Source: Inquilinus limosus (GTDB taxonomy: Bacteria; Pseudomonadota; Alphaproteobacteria; DSM-16000; Inquilinaceae). From it: 64,000 bases of DNA. The stretch covers positions 1 through 64,000 of the forward strand of contig NZ_NHON01000023.1 of assembly GCF_002195995.1 (NCBI RefSeq), written 5' to 3'. Made by a program: the position numbers and the translations under genes. Positions 36,796-44,412 of the stretch are shown here, in pieces. The notes beneath the pieces were generated by a model. The model saw only the letters and a program-made list of their open reading frames with translations. It did no database searches and was not told where the DNA came from. Each line of letters opens with the position of its first letter. The first letter of the stretch is position 1.

Positions 36796-37947
36796 TCAGC
36801 GCTCCAGCGCCGGCAGGTCGACCCAACGCCGCTCGGCCCAGCTCTGCAGCCCGGCCTCGGCCAACTGCACGCCCTTGGCGCCTTCCCACAGGGTGAACTT
36901 CCAGGGCGTGCCGGCGACGACGTGGCGGATGAAATCCTCCCACTGCGCCTTGAAGCCGTTGTCGTAGACGGTGTTGTCCGGCACCTCTTCCCACTGGTCG
37001 AGGAATTTCATGGTCTGCGGCTGGTCCGGATTCCACACCGGCCGCGGCGTGTTCACGCGGTGCTGGGTGAAGCAGCGGGTCAGCCCGGCCACCGCCGACC
37101 CATGGGTGCCGTCGACCTGGAAGGTCACCAGGTCGTCGCGCCGCACCCGCACCGCCCAGGAGGAGTTGATATGGGCGATCACGCCGCCCTCGAGCTGGAA
37201 GGTGGCATAGGCGGCGTCGTCGGCATCGGCGGCGTAGCGCTTGCCGTTCTCGTCCACCCGCTCCGGGATGTGGGTGGCGCCGAGGCAGCTGACCGACTTC
37301 ACCTCGCCGAACAGGTTGTCCAGCACGTAGCGCCAGTGGCACAGCATATCCAGGATGATGCCGCCGCCATCGCCCTTGCGGTAGTTCCAGCTCGGCCGCT
37401 GCGCGGCCTGCCAGTCGCCCTCGAACACCCAGTAGCCGAACTCGCCGCGCACCGCGAAGATCCGACCGAAGAATCCGGAATCCCGCAGCATGCGGATCTT
37501 CTGCAGCCCGGGCAGGAACAGCTTGTCCTGGACCACGCCGTGGCGGATGCCGCGGGCATCGGCGTGGCGGGCCAGCTTGGTCGCCACCTCCAGCGTCTCG
37601 GAGATCGGCTTCTCGCAATAGACATGCTTGCCGGCGTCGATGGCGCGGGTCAGCAGCTCGGCCCGCATCTGGGTCGACCCGGCGTCGAAGAACAGCGTGT
37701 CGTCGCGGTTGGCCAGCGCCTGGTCCAGATTGTCGCTCCAGCGCGCGATGCCGTGGCGCTTGGCCAGCTGCTCGACCTTCTCGGCGTTGCGGCCGACCAG
37801 GATCGGGTCGGGCATCACCCGGTCGCCATTCGGCAGGACCACGCCGCCCTGGTCGCGGATGGCGCAGATCGAGCGCACCAGATGCTGGTTGTAGCCCATG
37901 CGGCCGGTGACGCCGTGCATGATGAGCCCGAGGCGCTGGGTGGCCAT
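36796..37947 (-). CDS. Gfo/Idh/MocA family oxidoreductase (operon gene 1)
   Basis: This 383-residue NAD(P)-binding protein heads the leftward operon. Its cofactor loop reads MHGVTGRMGYNQH, closer to the GxTGxMG of dihydrodipicolinate reductase than to the usual GxGxxG. The EKP motif is CEKPISETLEVA, and the catalytic-face segment is GGGIILDMLCHWRYVLDNL. ATG 37947 is preferred over 37968 because GGAGGGAAG lies just before it. A palindromic operator (37992-38007) sits 44 bases upstream. The family supports dehydrogenation of a sugar or cyclitol, but the substrate is unknown. Confidence 0.91.
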   Translation of the reverse strand: MATQRLGLIMHGVTGRMGYNQHLVRSICAIRDQGGVVLPNGDRVMPDPILVGRNAEKVEQLAKRHGIARWSDNLDQALANRDDTLFFDAGSTQMRAELLTRAIDAGKHVYCEKPISETLEVATKLARHADARGIRHGVVQDKLFLPGLQKIRMLRDSGFFGRIFAVRGEFGYWVFEGDWQAAQRPSWNYRKGDGGGIILDMLCHWRYVLDNLFGEVKSVSCLGATHIPERVDENGKRYAADADDAAYATFQLEGGVIAHINSSWAVRVRRDDLVTFQVDGTHGSAVAGLTRCFTQHRVNTPRPVWNPDQPQTMKFLDQWEEVPDNTVYDNGFKAQWEDFIRHVVAGTPWKFTLWEGAKGVQLAEAGLQSWAERRWVDLPALER

Positions 37948-37991
37948 GCTTCCCTCCCCTTGCGGCACGGGCGGAATTCCCGGCCATGATT

Positions 37992-38007
37992 GTAACCAAC
38001 TGGTTAC
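37992..38007. promoter_or_regulatory. TetR-type operator O1 of the leftward catabolic operon
   Basis: GTAACCA-AC-TGGTTAC is a perfect 7-bp inverted repeat with a 2-base centre, 44 bases before the first gene of the leftward operon and just downstream of the TetR gene. Virtually the same sequence occurs at 38835-38850. Together they strongly suggest that the adjacent TetR protein represses both promoters. Confidence 0.72.
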
Positions 38008-38066
38008 TAGCCGACCACGGAACGGCCCTGCGCGTCAAGAGGCCGCGGTACCGATCGGGGCCGGGA

Positions 38067-38747
38067 TCAGGGGCGCAGCGACGCCAGGATCATCGAGGCG
38101 ATGTGCTCACCCCATTCGGCCAGGGCCTTGGGCTCGGTCAGCTCACGCCGGAAGATGGTCGACAGGGTGTACCGATTCGACAGGTAGAAGGCGCCCAGCG
38201 AGGCGATGCTGACATAGACCTTCACCGGGTCTGCATCGGCCCGGAACACGCCCTTGGCCGCGCCGCGCTTGAGCAGGTCGGAGATCACCGCGACCAGCGG
38301 CGAATGCAGGTCGAAGATGCGGGCCGAGCGCTTCAGGTGCTTGGCCTTCATCAGGTTCTCGGTCTGCAGCAGGCTCAGGAATTCCGGGTGCTCGATGAAG
38401 TAGCGCCAGGTGAACAGCGCCAGCTCGCGGATGCCGTCGACCGGGTCGTGGTCGGCCAAATGCAGCTTGCTCTCGGCCGACCGGATGGCGACATAGGCGC
38501 CTTCCAGCACCGCCAGGTACAGGGCTTCCTTGTCGCCAAAATAGTGGTACAGCATGCGCTTGTTGGCGCCGGCGCGCTTGGCGATTTCGTTGATGCGCGC
38601 GCCGCTGTACCCTTTCTCCATGAACTCCTTCACCGCGGCGGCGAGGATCGCCGCGCTGGTGCGTTCCGGGTCGCGCACGGCCTTGGTGGCGGTGCGTTTC
38701 GGCGTATCTTTCGTCGGGGCGTCGATGGTCTCGTCGCTGATGCTCAC
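38067..38747 (-). CDS. TetR/AcrR family transcriptional regulator
   Basis: This 226-residue regulator has an N-terminal TetR helix-turn-helix (about residues 25-75: GARINEIAKRAGANKRMLYHYFGDKEALYLAV). A C-terminal ligand domain (about 100-215, with ELALFTWRYFIEHPEFLSLL) follows, of the group with a CGMCC-like C-terminal helix set. The N-terminal 20 residues are charged. Its gene lies between two divergent catabolic operons, and matching palindromes flank it on both sides. It is therefore the likely repressor of the sugar locus, released by a pathway intermediate. Confidence 0.93.
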   Translation of the reverse strand: MSISDETIDAPTKDTPKRTATKAVRDPERTSAAILAAAVKEFMEKGYSGARINEIAKRAGANKRMLYHYFGDKEALYLAVLEGAYVAIRSAESKLHLADHDPVDGIRELALFTWRYFIEHPEFLSLLQTENLMKAKHLKRSARIFDLHSPLVAVISDLLKRGAAKGVFRADADPVKVYVSIASLGAFYLSNRYTLSTIFRRELTEPKALAEWGEHIASMILASLRP

Positions 38748-38834
38748 GTCTGGGCGGCCTCGGTCAGGGCCGGGGGCGACGCAGCGCCGCCGCCGGGGTT
38801 CGTGTTGACAGCCATCATCGCATCGATCTAGCTT

Positions 38835-38850
38835 GTAACCAACTGGTTAT
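38835..38850. promoter_or_regulatory. TetR-type operator O2 between the regulator and transport operon
   Basis: GTAACCA-AC-TGGTTAT differs from operator O1 only in the last base. It is 88 bases upstream of the TetR start and 105 upstream of the short Tat-signal gene that precedes the sugar importer, so one site could control both directions. Confidence 0.7.
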
Positions 38851-38955
38851 AACATCGTCTCGCCGGCCTTCGGTCGAAGGCCTGCCTCAGGCACCAACCG
38901 ACCACCGCTTGCAGCGCCGCGCCGACCGACGGGGCGGGGCAACAGGAGGAACGCG

Positions 38956-39165
38956 ATGACGCCGCTGCGGTTGACCCGCAGGCACGCCCTGGAGGTCGGG
39001 ACCGGCGTCGCCGGTCTCGCCGTGTCCGGGCTGGCCCGTCCCGCGGGGGCGGCGGGGATCGCGTCGCGCAGGGCCTCCCGGGGGACCGGGACCATTCCCT
39101 TCATCAAAGGCAGCAGCGGGCCGCCGCCGGGAGGCGGCACGGCCGCGATGCCCGGCCGCGGCTGA
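38956..39165 (+). CDS. Short protein with Tat-type signal, possible truncated binding-protein duplicate
   Basis: A 69-residue product begins at ATG 38956 after a strong AGGAGG ribosome site. Its first 35 residues (LTRRHALEVGTGVAGLAVSG) closely parallel the signal peptide of the sugar-binding protein 270 bases downstream (TNRRQVLKAGAALGALAASG), and the upstream AGGAGGAAC sequence is also shared. The rest is a glycine/proline-rich tail with no fold. It may be a remnant of a partial duplication of the binding-protein gene, or a small exported peptide. Confidence 0.5.
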   Translation: MTPLRLTRRHALEVGTGVAGLAVSGLARPAGAAGIASRRASRGTGTIPFIKGSSGPPPGGGTAAMPGRG

Positions 39166-39224
39166 CGCGGGACAACGACCAGCGCCTTCGGGAGAAGGGG
39201 CGCGAACCAGAGGAGGAACACGAG

Positions 39225-40514
39225 ATGGCGACGCTGATCACGAATCGCAGGCAGGTGCTGAAGGCGGGGGCCGCCCTGGGCGCGCTGGCCGCCTCCGGCC
39301 TTTCGATGCCGGCGCTGGCCCAGGACACGCGGCTGCGCATGTTCTGGTGGGGCTCGAAGGAGCGGGCCGACCGCACCAACGCGGTCAACAAGCTGTACGA
39401 GGCCGGGCACAGCGGCATCGGCATCAACGGCGAGACGCTGGGCTGGCCCGACTACTGGCCGCGCCTGGCCACCCAGACCGCGGGCCGCAACGCCCCCGAC
39501 CTGATCCAGATGGACTACCGCTATATCGTCGAATACGCGCGGCGCGGGGCGCTGCTGCCGTTCGACGAGTTCATGCCGTCGATCCTGAAGATCGAGGATT
39601 TCGGCAAGGACGCGATCGATTGCGGCCGGGTCGACGGCAAGCTGTACGGCGTCAATCTCGGCAACAACTCGACCGCCTGGGTCTACGACGCCGAGACCAT
39701 CAAGCAGCTCGGCCTCGAGGAGCCGCAATGGGACTGGAGCTGGACGCAATGGGGTGAGTGGTCCGGCCGCGTCGCCCAGAAGAAGCCGGGCTACTGGGGC
39801 ATGCAGGATGCCGGCGGCGTCGAGCCGTCGCTCGACTGCTGGACCCGCCAGCGCGGCAAGTCGCTGTACACCGCCGAGGGCCGGCTGGGCTTTGACGCCA
39901 AGGACATGGAGGATTGGTTCGGCTTCTGGCATGGGCTGCGCCAGAAGGGCGCGGTGCCGCCGGCCGACGTCCAGGCGCTGGACAAGAACGCGCCGGAGAG
40001 CAGCATGCTGGCGCTGGGCAAGGCCGCGGCGATCAGCACCAACTCGAACCAGCTCGTGGCGCATCAGGCGCTGGTCAAGACCAAGCTGAACATGACGATG
40101 CAGCCCAGCGGCGGGCAGGGCGCCAAGCCGGGCCAGTACCTGAAGCCGTCGATGCTGTGGAGCATCAGCGCCCGCAGCAAGGTCGCCGAGGAGGCGGTGC
40201 GCGTGGTCAACTACTACGTGACCGATCCCGAGGCGGGGAAGGTGCTCGGCGTCGAGCGCGGCGTGCCGGCCTCGAAGGCGTTGCGCGACGTGGTGGGGCC
40301 GACGCTCGACGCGCAGAACAAGATCGCGCTCGACTACATCTCCTTCATCACCGACAAGGTCGGCCCCCTGCCGCCCTCGGCGCCCAAGGGCGCGGGCGAG
40401 ATCGCCTTCCTGCAGAAGCGGGTGAACGAGTTGATCTCGTTCGAGCAGGCGTCGGTGGCAGACGGTGCGAAGCAGTTCGTCGACGAAGCCAACAGCATTC
40501 TCGATCGCGGGTGA
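39225..40514 (+). CDS. Extracellular solute-binding protein family 1 (sugar ABC transporter)
   Basis: This 429-residue periplasmic protein has a twin-arginine-like signal (NRRQVLKAGAALGALAASG, cleavage near ALAQD) and a family-1 binding-protein fold. Segments include MFWWGSKERADRTNAVNKLY, DLIQMDYRYIVEYARRG and VYDAETIKQLGL. It delivers a sugar or oligosaccharide to the two permeases immediately downstream. It is preceded by AGAGGAGG. No ATPase gene is found in the operon. Confidence 0.93.
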   Translation: MATLITNRRQVLKAGAALGALAASGLSMPALAQDTRLRMFWWGSKERADRTNAVNKLYEAGHSGIGINGETLGWPDYWPRLATQTAGRNAPDLIQMDYRYIVEYARRGALLPFDEFMPSILKIEDFGKDAIDCGRVDGKLYGVNLGNNSTAWVYDAETIKQLGLEEPQWDWSWTQWGEWSGRVAQKKPGYWGMQDAGGVEPSLDCWTRQRGKSLYTAEGRLGFDAKDMEDWFGFWHGLRQKGAVPPADVQALDKNAPESSMLALGKAAAISTNSNQLVAHQALVKTKLNMTMQPSGGQGAKPGQYLKPSMLWSISARSKVAEEAVRVVNYYVTDPEAGKVLGVERGVPASKALRDVVGPTLDAQNKIALDYISFITDKVGPLPPSAPKGAGEIAFLQKRVNELISFEQASVADGAKQFVDEANSILDRG

Positions 40515-40519
40515 CGCCA

Positions 40520-41452
40520 ATGACCATTGCGGTGCAGGCCTCAGGCAGGGCGGAACGGGCGCGTGGGAGGCGGCGGCTCACGTCCCGCACCCTCTCGGGC
40601 TACATGTTCCTCACGCCGTGGCTGATCGGGTTCATCGGCCTGACCGCCGGGCCGATCCTGGTCTCGCTCTACCTGTCCTTCACCGATTTCGACCTGCTGC
40701 AGGACCCGCGCTGGATCGGGGCGGCGAACTACGTCCGGATCGCCACGGCCGATCCGAAGTTCCTGTCCTCGATGAAGGTGACGTTCCTGTTCGTGCTGTT
40801 CGCGGTGCCCTTGAAGCTGGCCTTCGCCCTCGGCGTGGCGATGCTGCTGAACAAGGGCATCGCCGGCCTGCCGGTGTACCGGGCGCTGTTCTACCTGCCG
40901 TCGCTGCTGGGCGCGAGCGTCGCCATCGCCGTGCTGTGGCGGCAGCTCTTCGCCGGCAACGGGCTGATCAACCAGGCGCTGGCGATCTTCGGCATCCAGG
41001 GGCCCAGCTGGATCTCCAACCCCAGCTACGCGCTGTCGACGCTGGTGATCCTCAGCGTCTGGCAGTTCGGGTCGCCGATGATCATCTTCCTCGCCGGCCT
41101 GCGGCAGATCCCGCGCGACCTGTACGAGGCGGCGTCGATCGACGGGGCGAAGCGCTGGCACCAGTTCTGGCGCATCACCCTGCCGCTGCTGACCCCGGTG
41201 GTGTTCTTCAACGCCGTGATCCAGACGATCGAGGCGTTCAAGGCCTTCACCCCGGCCTTCATCATCAGCGAGGGCACCGGCGGGCCGATCGACTCGACTC
41301 TGTTCTACACGCTGTACCTGTACCAGGAGGCTTTCAGCAATTTCCGCATGGGCTACGCCTCGGCGCTGGCCTGGGTGCTGGTCGTGATCATCGCGCTGTT
41401 CACCGCCTTCTCCTTCCTCTCGGCGCGCTACTGGGTGCATTACGATGAGTGA
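40520..41452 (+). CDS. Sugar ABC transporter permease (MalF/UgpA type)
   Basis: This 310-residue membrane protein has six predicted helices, starting with SGYMFLTPWLIGFIGLTAGP, and the coupling loop EAASIDGAKRWHQFWRITLP. ATG 40520 lies 5 bases after the binding-protein stop. It forms the translocation pore with the MalG-type protein encoded next, overlapping it by 8 bases. Confidence 0.94.
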   Translation: MTIAVQASGRAERARGRRRLTSRTLSGYMFLTPWLIGFIGLTAGPILVSLYLSFTDFDLLQDPRWIGAANYVRIATADPKFLSSMKVTFLFVLFAVPLKLAFALGVAMLLNKGIAGLPVYRALFYLPSLLGASVAIAVLWRQLFAGNGLINQALAIFGIQGPSWISNPSYALSTLVILSVWQFGSPMIIFLAGLRQIPRDLYEAASIDGAKRWHQFWRITLPLLTPVVFFNAVIQTIEAFKAFTPAFIISEGTGGPIDSTLFYTLYLYQEAFSNFRMGYASALAWVLVVIIALFTAFSFLSARYWVHYDE

Positions 41453-42305
41453 CGTCGCCCTCGGCCAGGTCCGCCGGCCGCTGTCGCGGTCGCTCCTGAT
41501 CCACATCGCGCTGTGCGCCTGCTCGCTGGCGATGCTGTATCCGCTGCTGTGGATGCTCGCCAGCTCGTTCAAGGACGACAGCCAGATCTTCTCCTCGGCC
41601 TCACTGTGGCCGGACAGCTTCAGCCTCGACGCCTATGTCCGGGGCTGGAGCGGGCTGGACATCAGCTTCGGCCAGTTCTTCTGGAACTCGGCGGTGATCT
41701 CGGGGCTGTCGGTGGTCGGCAATGTCTTCGCCTGCTCGCTGACCGCCTTCGCCTTCGCCCGGCTGCGCTTCCCCGGCCGCGGCTTCTGGTTCGCGCTGAT
41801 GCTGGGCACGCTGATGCTGCCCTACCACGTGACCCTGATCCCGCAATACGTGCTGTTCCTCAGCCTCGACTGGGTCGACACCTTCCTGCCGCTGGTGGTG
41901 CCGAAATACCTGGCCTCCGACGCGTTCTTCATCTTCCTGATGGTGCAGTTCTTCCGCGGCATCCCGCGCGAGCTGGACGAGGCGGCGATGATGGATGGCT
42001 GCAGCCCGTGGAAGATCTACTGGAAGATCATCCTGCCGCTGTCGAAGCCGGTGCTGGCCACCGCGGCGATCTTCTCCTTCATCTGGACCTGGGACGACTT
42101 CTTCGCGCCCTTGATCTACCTGAACGACATGGGCTCCTACACGGTCCAGCTCGGCCTCAGGAACTTCGTCGATTCCACCGGCAAGTCGGACTGGAGCGCG
42201 CTGTTCGCCATGTCCGTCCTGACCCTGCTGCCGGTGTTCTTCTTCTTCCTGTTCTTCCAGCGCCTTCTGATCGAGGGCGTCGCCACCACCGGCATGAAAC
42301 GCTGA
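41445..42305 (+). CDS. Sugar ABC transporter permease (MalG/UgpE type)
   Basis: This 286-residue permease has an N-terminal helix (LLIHIALCACSLAMLYPLLW), the region LMLPYHVTLIPQYVLF and the coupling loop EAAMMDGCSPWKIYWKIILP. It completes the membrane part of the sugar importer. The expected ATPase (MsmX/UgpC-like) is not in this window, so a shared ATPase elsewhere is likely. Confidence 0.94.
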   Translation: MSDVALGQVRRPLSRSLLIHIALCACSLAMLYPLLWMLASSFKDDSQIFSSASLWPDSFSLDAYVRGWSGLDISFGQFFWNSAVISGLSVVGNVFACSLTAFAFARLRFPGRGFWFALMLGTLMLPYHVTLIPQYVLFLSLDWVDTFLPLVVPKYLASDAFFIFLMVQFFRGIPRELDEAAMMDGCSPWKIYWKIILPLSKPVLATAAIFSFIWTWDDFFAPLIYLNDMGSYTVQLGLRNFVDSTGKSDWSALFAMSVLTLLPVFFFFLFFQRLLIEGVATTGMKR

Positions 42306-42319
42306 ACCGGGACTTGGGA

Positions 42320-43327
42320 ATGACCATCCGCTTCGCCGCCATCGGCATCAACCACAACCACATCTTCGGGCAGGTCGACGCGCTGCTCGGCGCGGGGGGC
42401 GAGTTCGTCGCCTTCCACGCGCCGGAGGACGACCTCGCCGGCCCGTTCCAGGCCCGCTACCCGCAGGCGAAGCGGGTCGCCGACCCGCGCGCCATCCTGG
42501 ACGACCCGTCGATCCGGCTGGTCACCTCGGCCGGCATCCCGGCCGACCGGGCGCCGCTCGGCATCGCCGTGATGCGGGCCGGCAAGGACTACCTCTCCGA
42601 CAAGCCGGGCATGACCACGCTGGAGCAGTTGGCCGAGGTGCGGCGGGTGCAGGCGGAGACGAAGCAGATCTACTCGATCTGCTATTCCGAGCACTTCCAG
42701 ACCCGGTCGACCGTGAAGGCGGGCGAACTGGTGCAGGCGGGCGCGATCGGAAAGGTGATCAACACCGTCGGCCTCGGGCCGCACCGCCTGAACGCCAAGA
42801 CCCGGCCGGACTGGTTCTTCAAGCGCGCCCGCTACGGCGGCATCCTGACCGACATCGCCTCGCACCAGTTCGAGCAATTCCTGTTCTTCGCCGGCACGCT
42901 CGATGTCGAGGTGGTGTCGGCCGCGGTCGCCAACCGGGCCAACCAGGAGACCCCGGAGCTGCAGGATTTCGGCGAGGCGCTGCTGCGCAGCCCGGACGCC
43001 ACCGGCTATATCCGGATCGACTGGTTCACGCCGGACGGGCTGCCGACCTGGGGCGACGGCCGTCTGACCATCCTCGGCACCGAGGGATACATCGAGCTGC
43101 GCAAATATGTCGACCCGACCGGCCGGGACGGCACCGACCACTTGATCCTGGTCGACCGCAAGGGCATGCAGCGGATCGACTGCAGCCAGGTCGAGCTGCC
43201 CTTCGGCCGGCAGCTGGTGGCCGACGTGCTGGAGCGGACGGAGACGGCGATGACCCAGGCGCATTGCTTCAAGGCGATGGAGCTGGCCCTGCAGGCGCAG
43301 GCGCTGGCCGAAGGCGGGAGGGCCTGA
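42320..43327 (+). CDS. Gfo/Idh/MocA family oxidoreductase with atypical cofactor loop
   Basis: This 335-residue protein belongs to the family by its overall plan: LSDKPGMTTLEQLAEV at the EKP position, then YSEHFQTRSTVKAGELVQAG and GGILTDIASHQFEQFLFFAG. The N-terminal nucleotide loop reads IGINHNHIFGQVDALL, so GxGxxG is not present, and the EKP glutamate is aspartate. It may bind its cofactor differently or act without one. ATG 42320 follows GGGA seven bases upstream, 14 bases after the permease stop. Confidence 0.87.
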   Translation: MTIRFAAIGINHNHIFGQVDALLGAGGEFVAFHAPEDDLAGPFQARYPQAKRVADPRAILDDPSIRLVTSAGIPADRAPLGIAVMRAGKDYLSDKPGMTTLEQLAEVRRVQAETKQIYSICYSEHFQTRSTVKAGELVQAGAIGKVINTVGLGPHRLNAKTRPDWFFKRARYGGILTDIASHQFEQFLFFAGTLDVEVVSAAVANRANQETPELQDFGEALLRSPDATGYIRIDWFTPDGLPTWGDGRLTILGTEGYIELRKYVDPTGRDGTDHLILVDRKGMQRIDCSQVELPFGRQLVADVLERTETAMTQAHCFKAMELALQAQALAEGGRA

Positions 43328-43329
43328 CC

Positions 43330-44412
43330 ATGGCGATCCACAACGTGGCCGTGATCGGCCTCGGCGTCGGCCGCGGCCATATCGCCGAAGGCTATGCCGC
43401 CCATCCGGACAAGTTCCGGGTCGAGGCGATCTGCGACCTGAACCCGGAGCGGCTGACCGAGATCGGCGACGAGTTCGGCATCCCGGTCCGGACCACCAGC
43501 TTCGACGAGATCCTGCGCATGCGGGAGATCGAGGTGATCGACATCTGCACCCCGCCCACCGTGCATATCGGCCAGATCCTGGCGGCGCTCGAGGCCGGCA
43601 AGCAGGTGATCTGCGAGAAGCCGCTGGTCGGGTCGCTGGCGGATCTCGACCGGGTGGTGCAGGCCGAGGCGGCGGCGCCCGGCCGGGTGATGCCGATCTT
43701 CCAGTACCGCTACGGCGACGGGCTGCAGCGGGCCCGGCGCATCGTCGAGGCCGGCATCGCCGGCAAGCCCTATCTGGCGACGGTGGAGACGCACTGGAAC
43801 CGCGGCGCGAAGTACTATTCCGTGCCCTGGCGCGGCCGGCTGGACACCGAGCTGGGCGGCGTGCTGCTGACCCACGCCATCCATTCGCACGACATCATGA
43901 CCTGGATGCTGGGGCCGGTGGCCTCGGTCTACTGCCGCACCGCGACCCGGGTGAACCCGATCGAGGTCGAGGACTGCGCCGTGGCCAGCGTGGTGATGCA
44001 GAACGGCGCCCTGGTCTCGCTCGCCGCCACCCTCGGCTCGCAGGCCGAGATCAGCCGGCTGCGCTTCTGCTTCGAGAACGTGACCTTCGAGAGCGGCCTC
44101 AAGCCTTACGCCCCCGGCGACGGGCCCTGGCAGATCATCCCGGCCTCGCCCGAGATCCAGCAGCGGATCGACGGCGCCCTGGCGGATTGGCAGCCGGTGC
44201 CGTCGCGCTTCGCCGGCCAGCTCGGCGCCTACCACGCGGCGCTGGAGAGCGGCGGACCGCTGCCGGTGACGCTGGAGGATGCGCGCCGGTCGCTGGAGCT
44301 GGCGACGGCCCTGTTCCATTCCGCGGAGGCCGGCGTCGCGATCGAGCTTCCGATCGGCCGGGAGCACCCGAAATACGCCGATTGGCGCCCGCAGCCGAAG
44401 GCCGTGGCATGA
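43330..44412 (+). CDS. Gfo/Idh/MocA family oxidoreductase
   Basis: This 360-residue enzyme has a more classical cofactor loop (VAVIGLGVGRGHIAEGYAAH), the CEKPLVGSLADL motif and the C-terminal domain segment GGVLLTHAIHSHDIMTWML with the paired histidines often used for substrate. It starts 2 bases after the preceding oxidoreductase and overlaps the uronate isomerase gene by 4 bases (ATGA). It probably interconverts hydroxyl and keto forms of the imported sugar acid. Confidence 0.93.
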   Translation: MAIHNVAVIGLGVGRGHIAEGYAAHPDKFRVEAICDLNPERLTEIGDEFGIPVRTTSFDEILRMREIEVIDICTPPTVHIGQILAALEAGKQVICEKPLVGSLADLDRVVQAEAAAPGRVMPIFQYRYGDGLQRARRIVEAGIAGKPYLATVETHWNRGAKYYSVPWRGRLDTELGGVLLTHAIHSHDIMTWMLGPVASVYCRTATRVNPIEVEDCAVASVVMQNGALVSLAATLGSQAEISRLRFCFENVTFESGLKPYAPGDGPWQIIPASPEIQQRIDGALADWQPVPSRFAGQLGAYHAALESGGPLPVTLEDARRSLELATALFHSAEAGVAIELPIGREHPKYADWRPQPKAVA

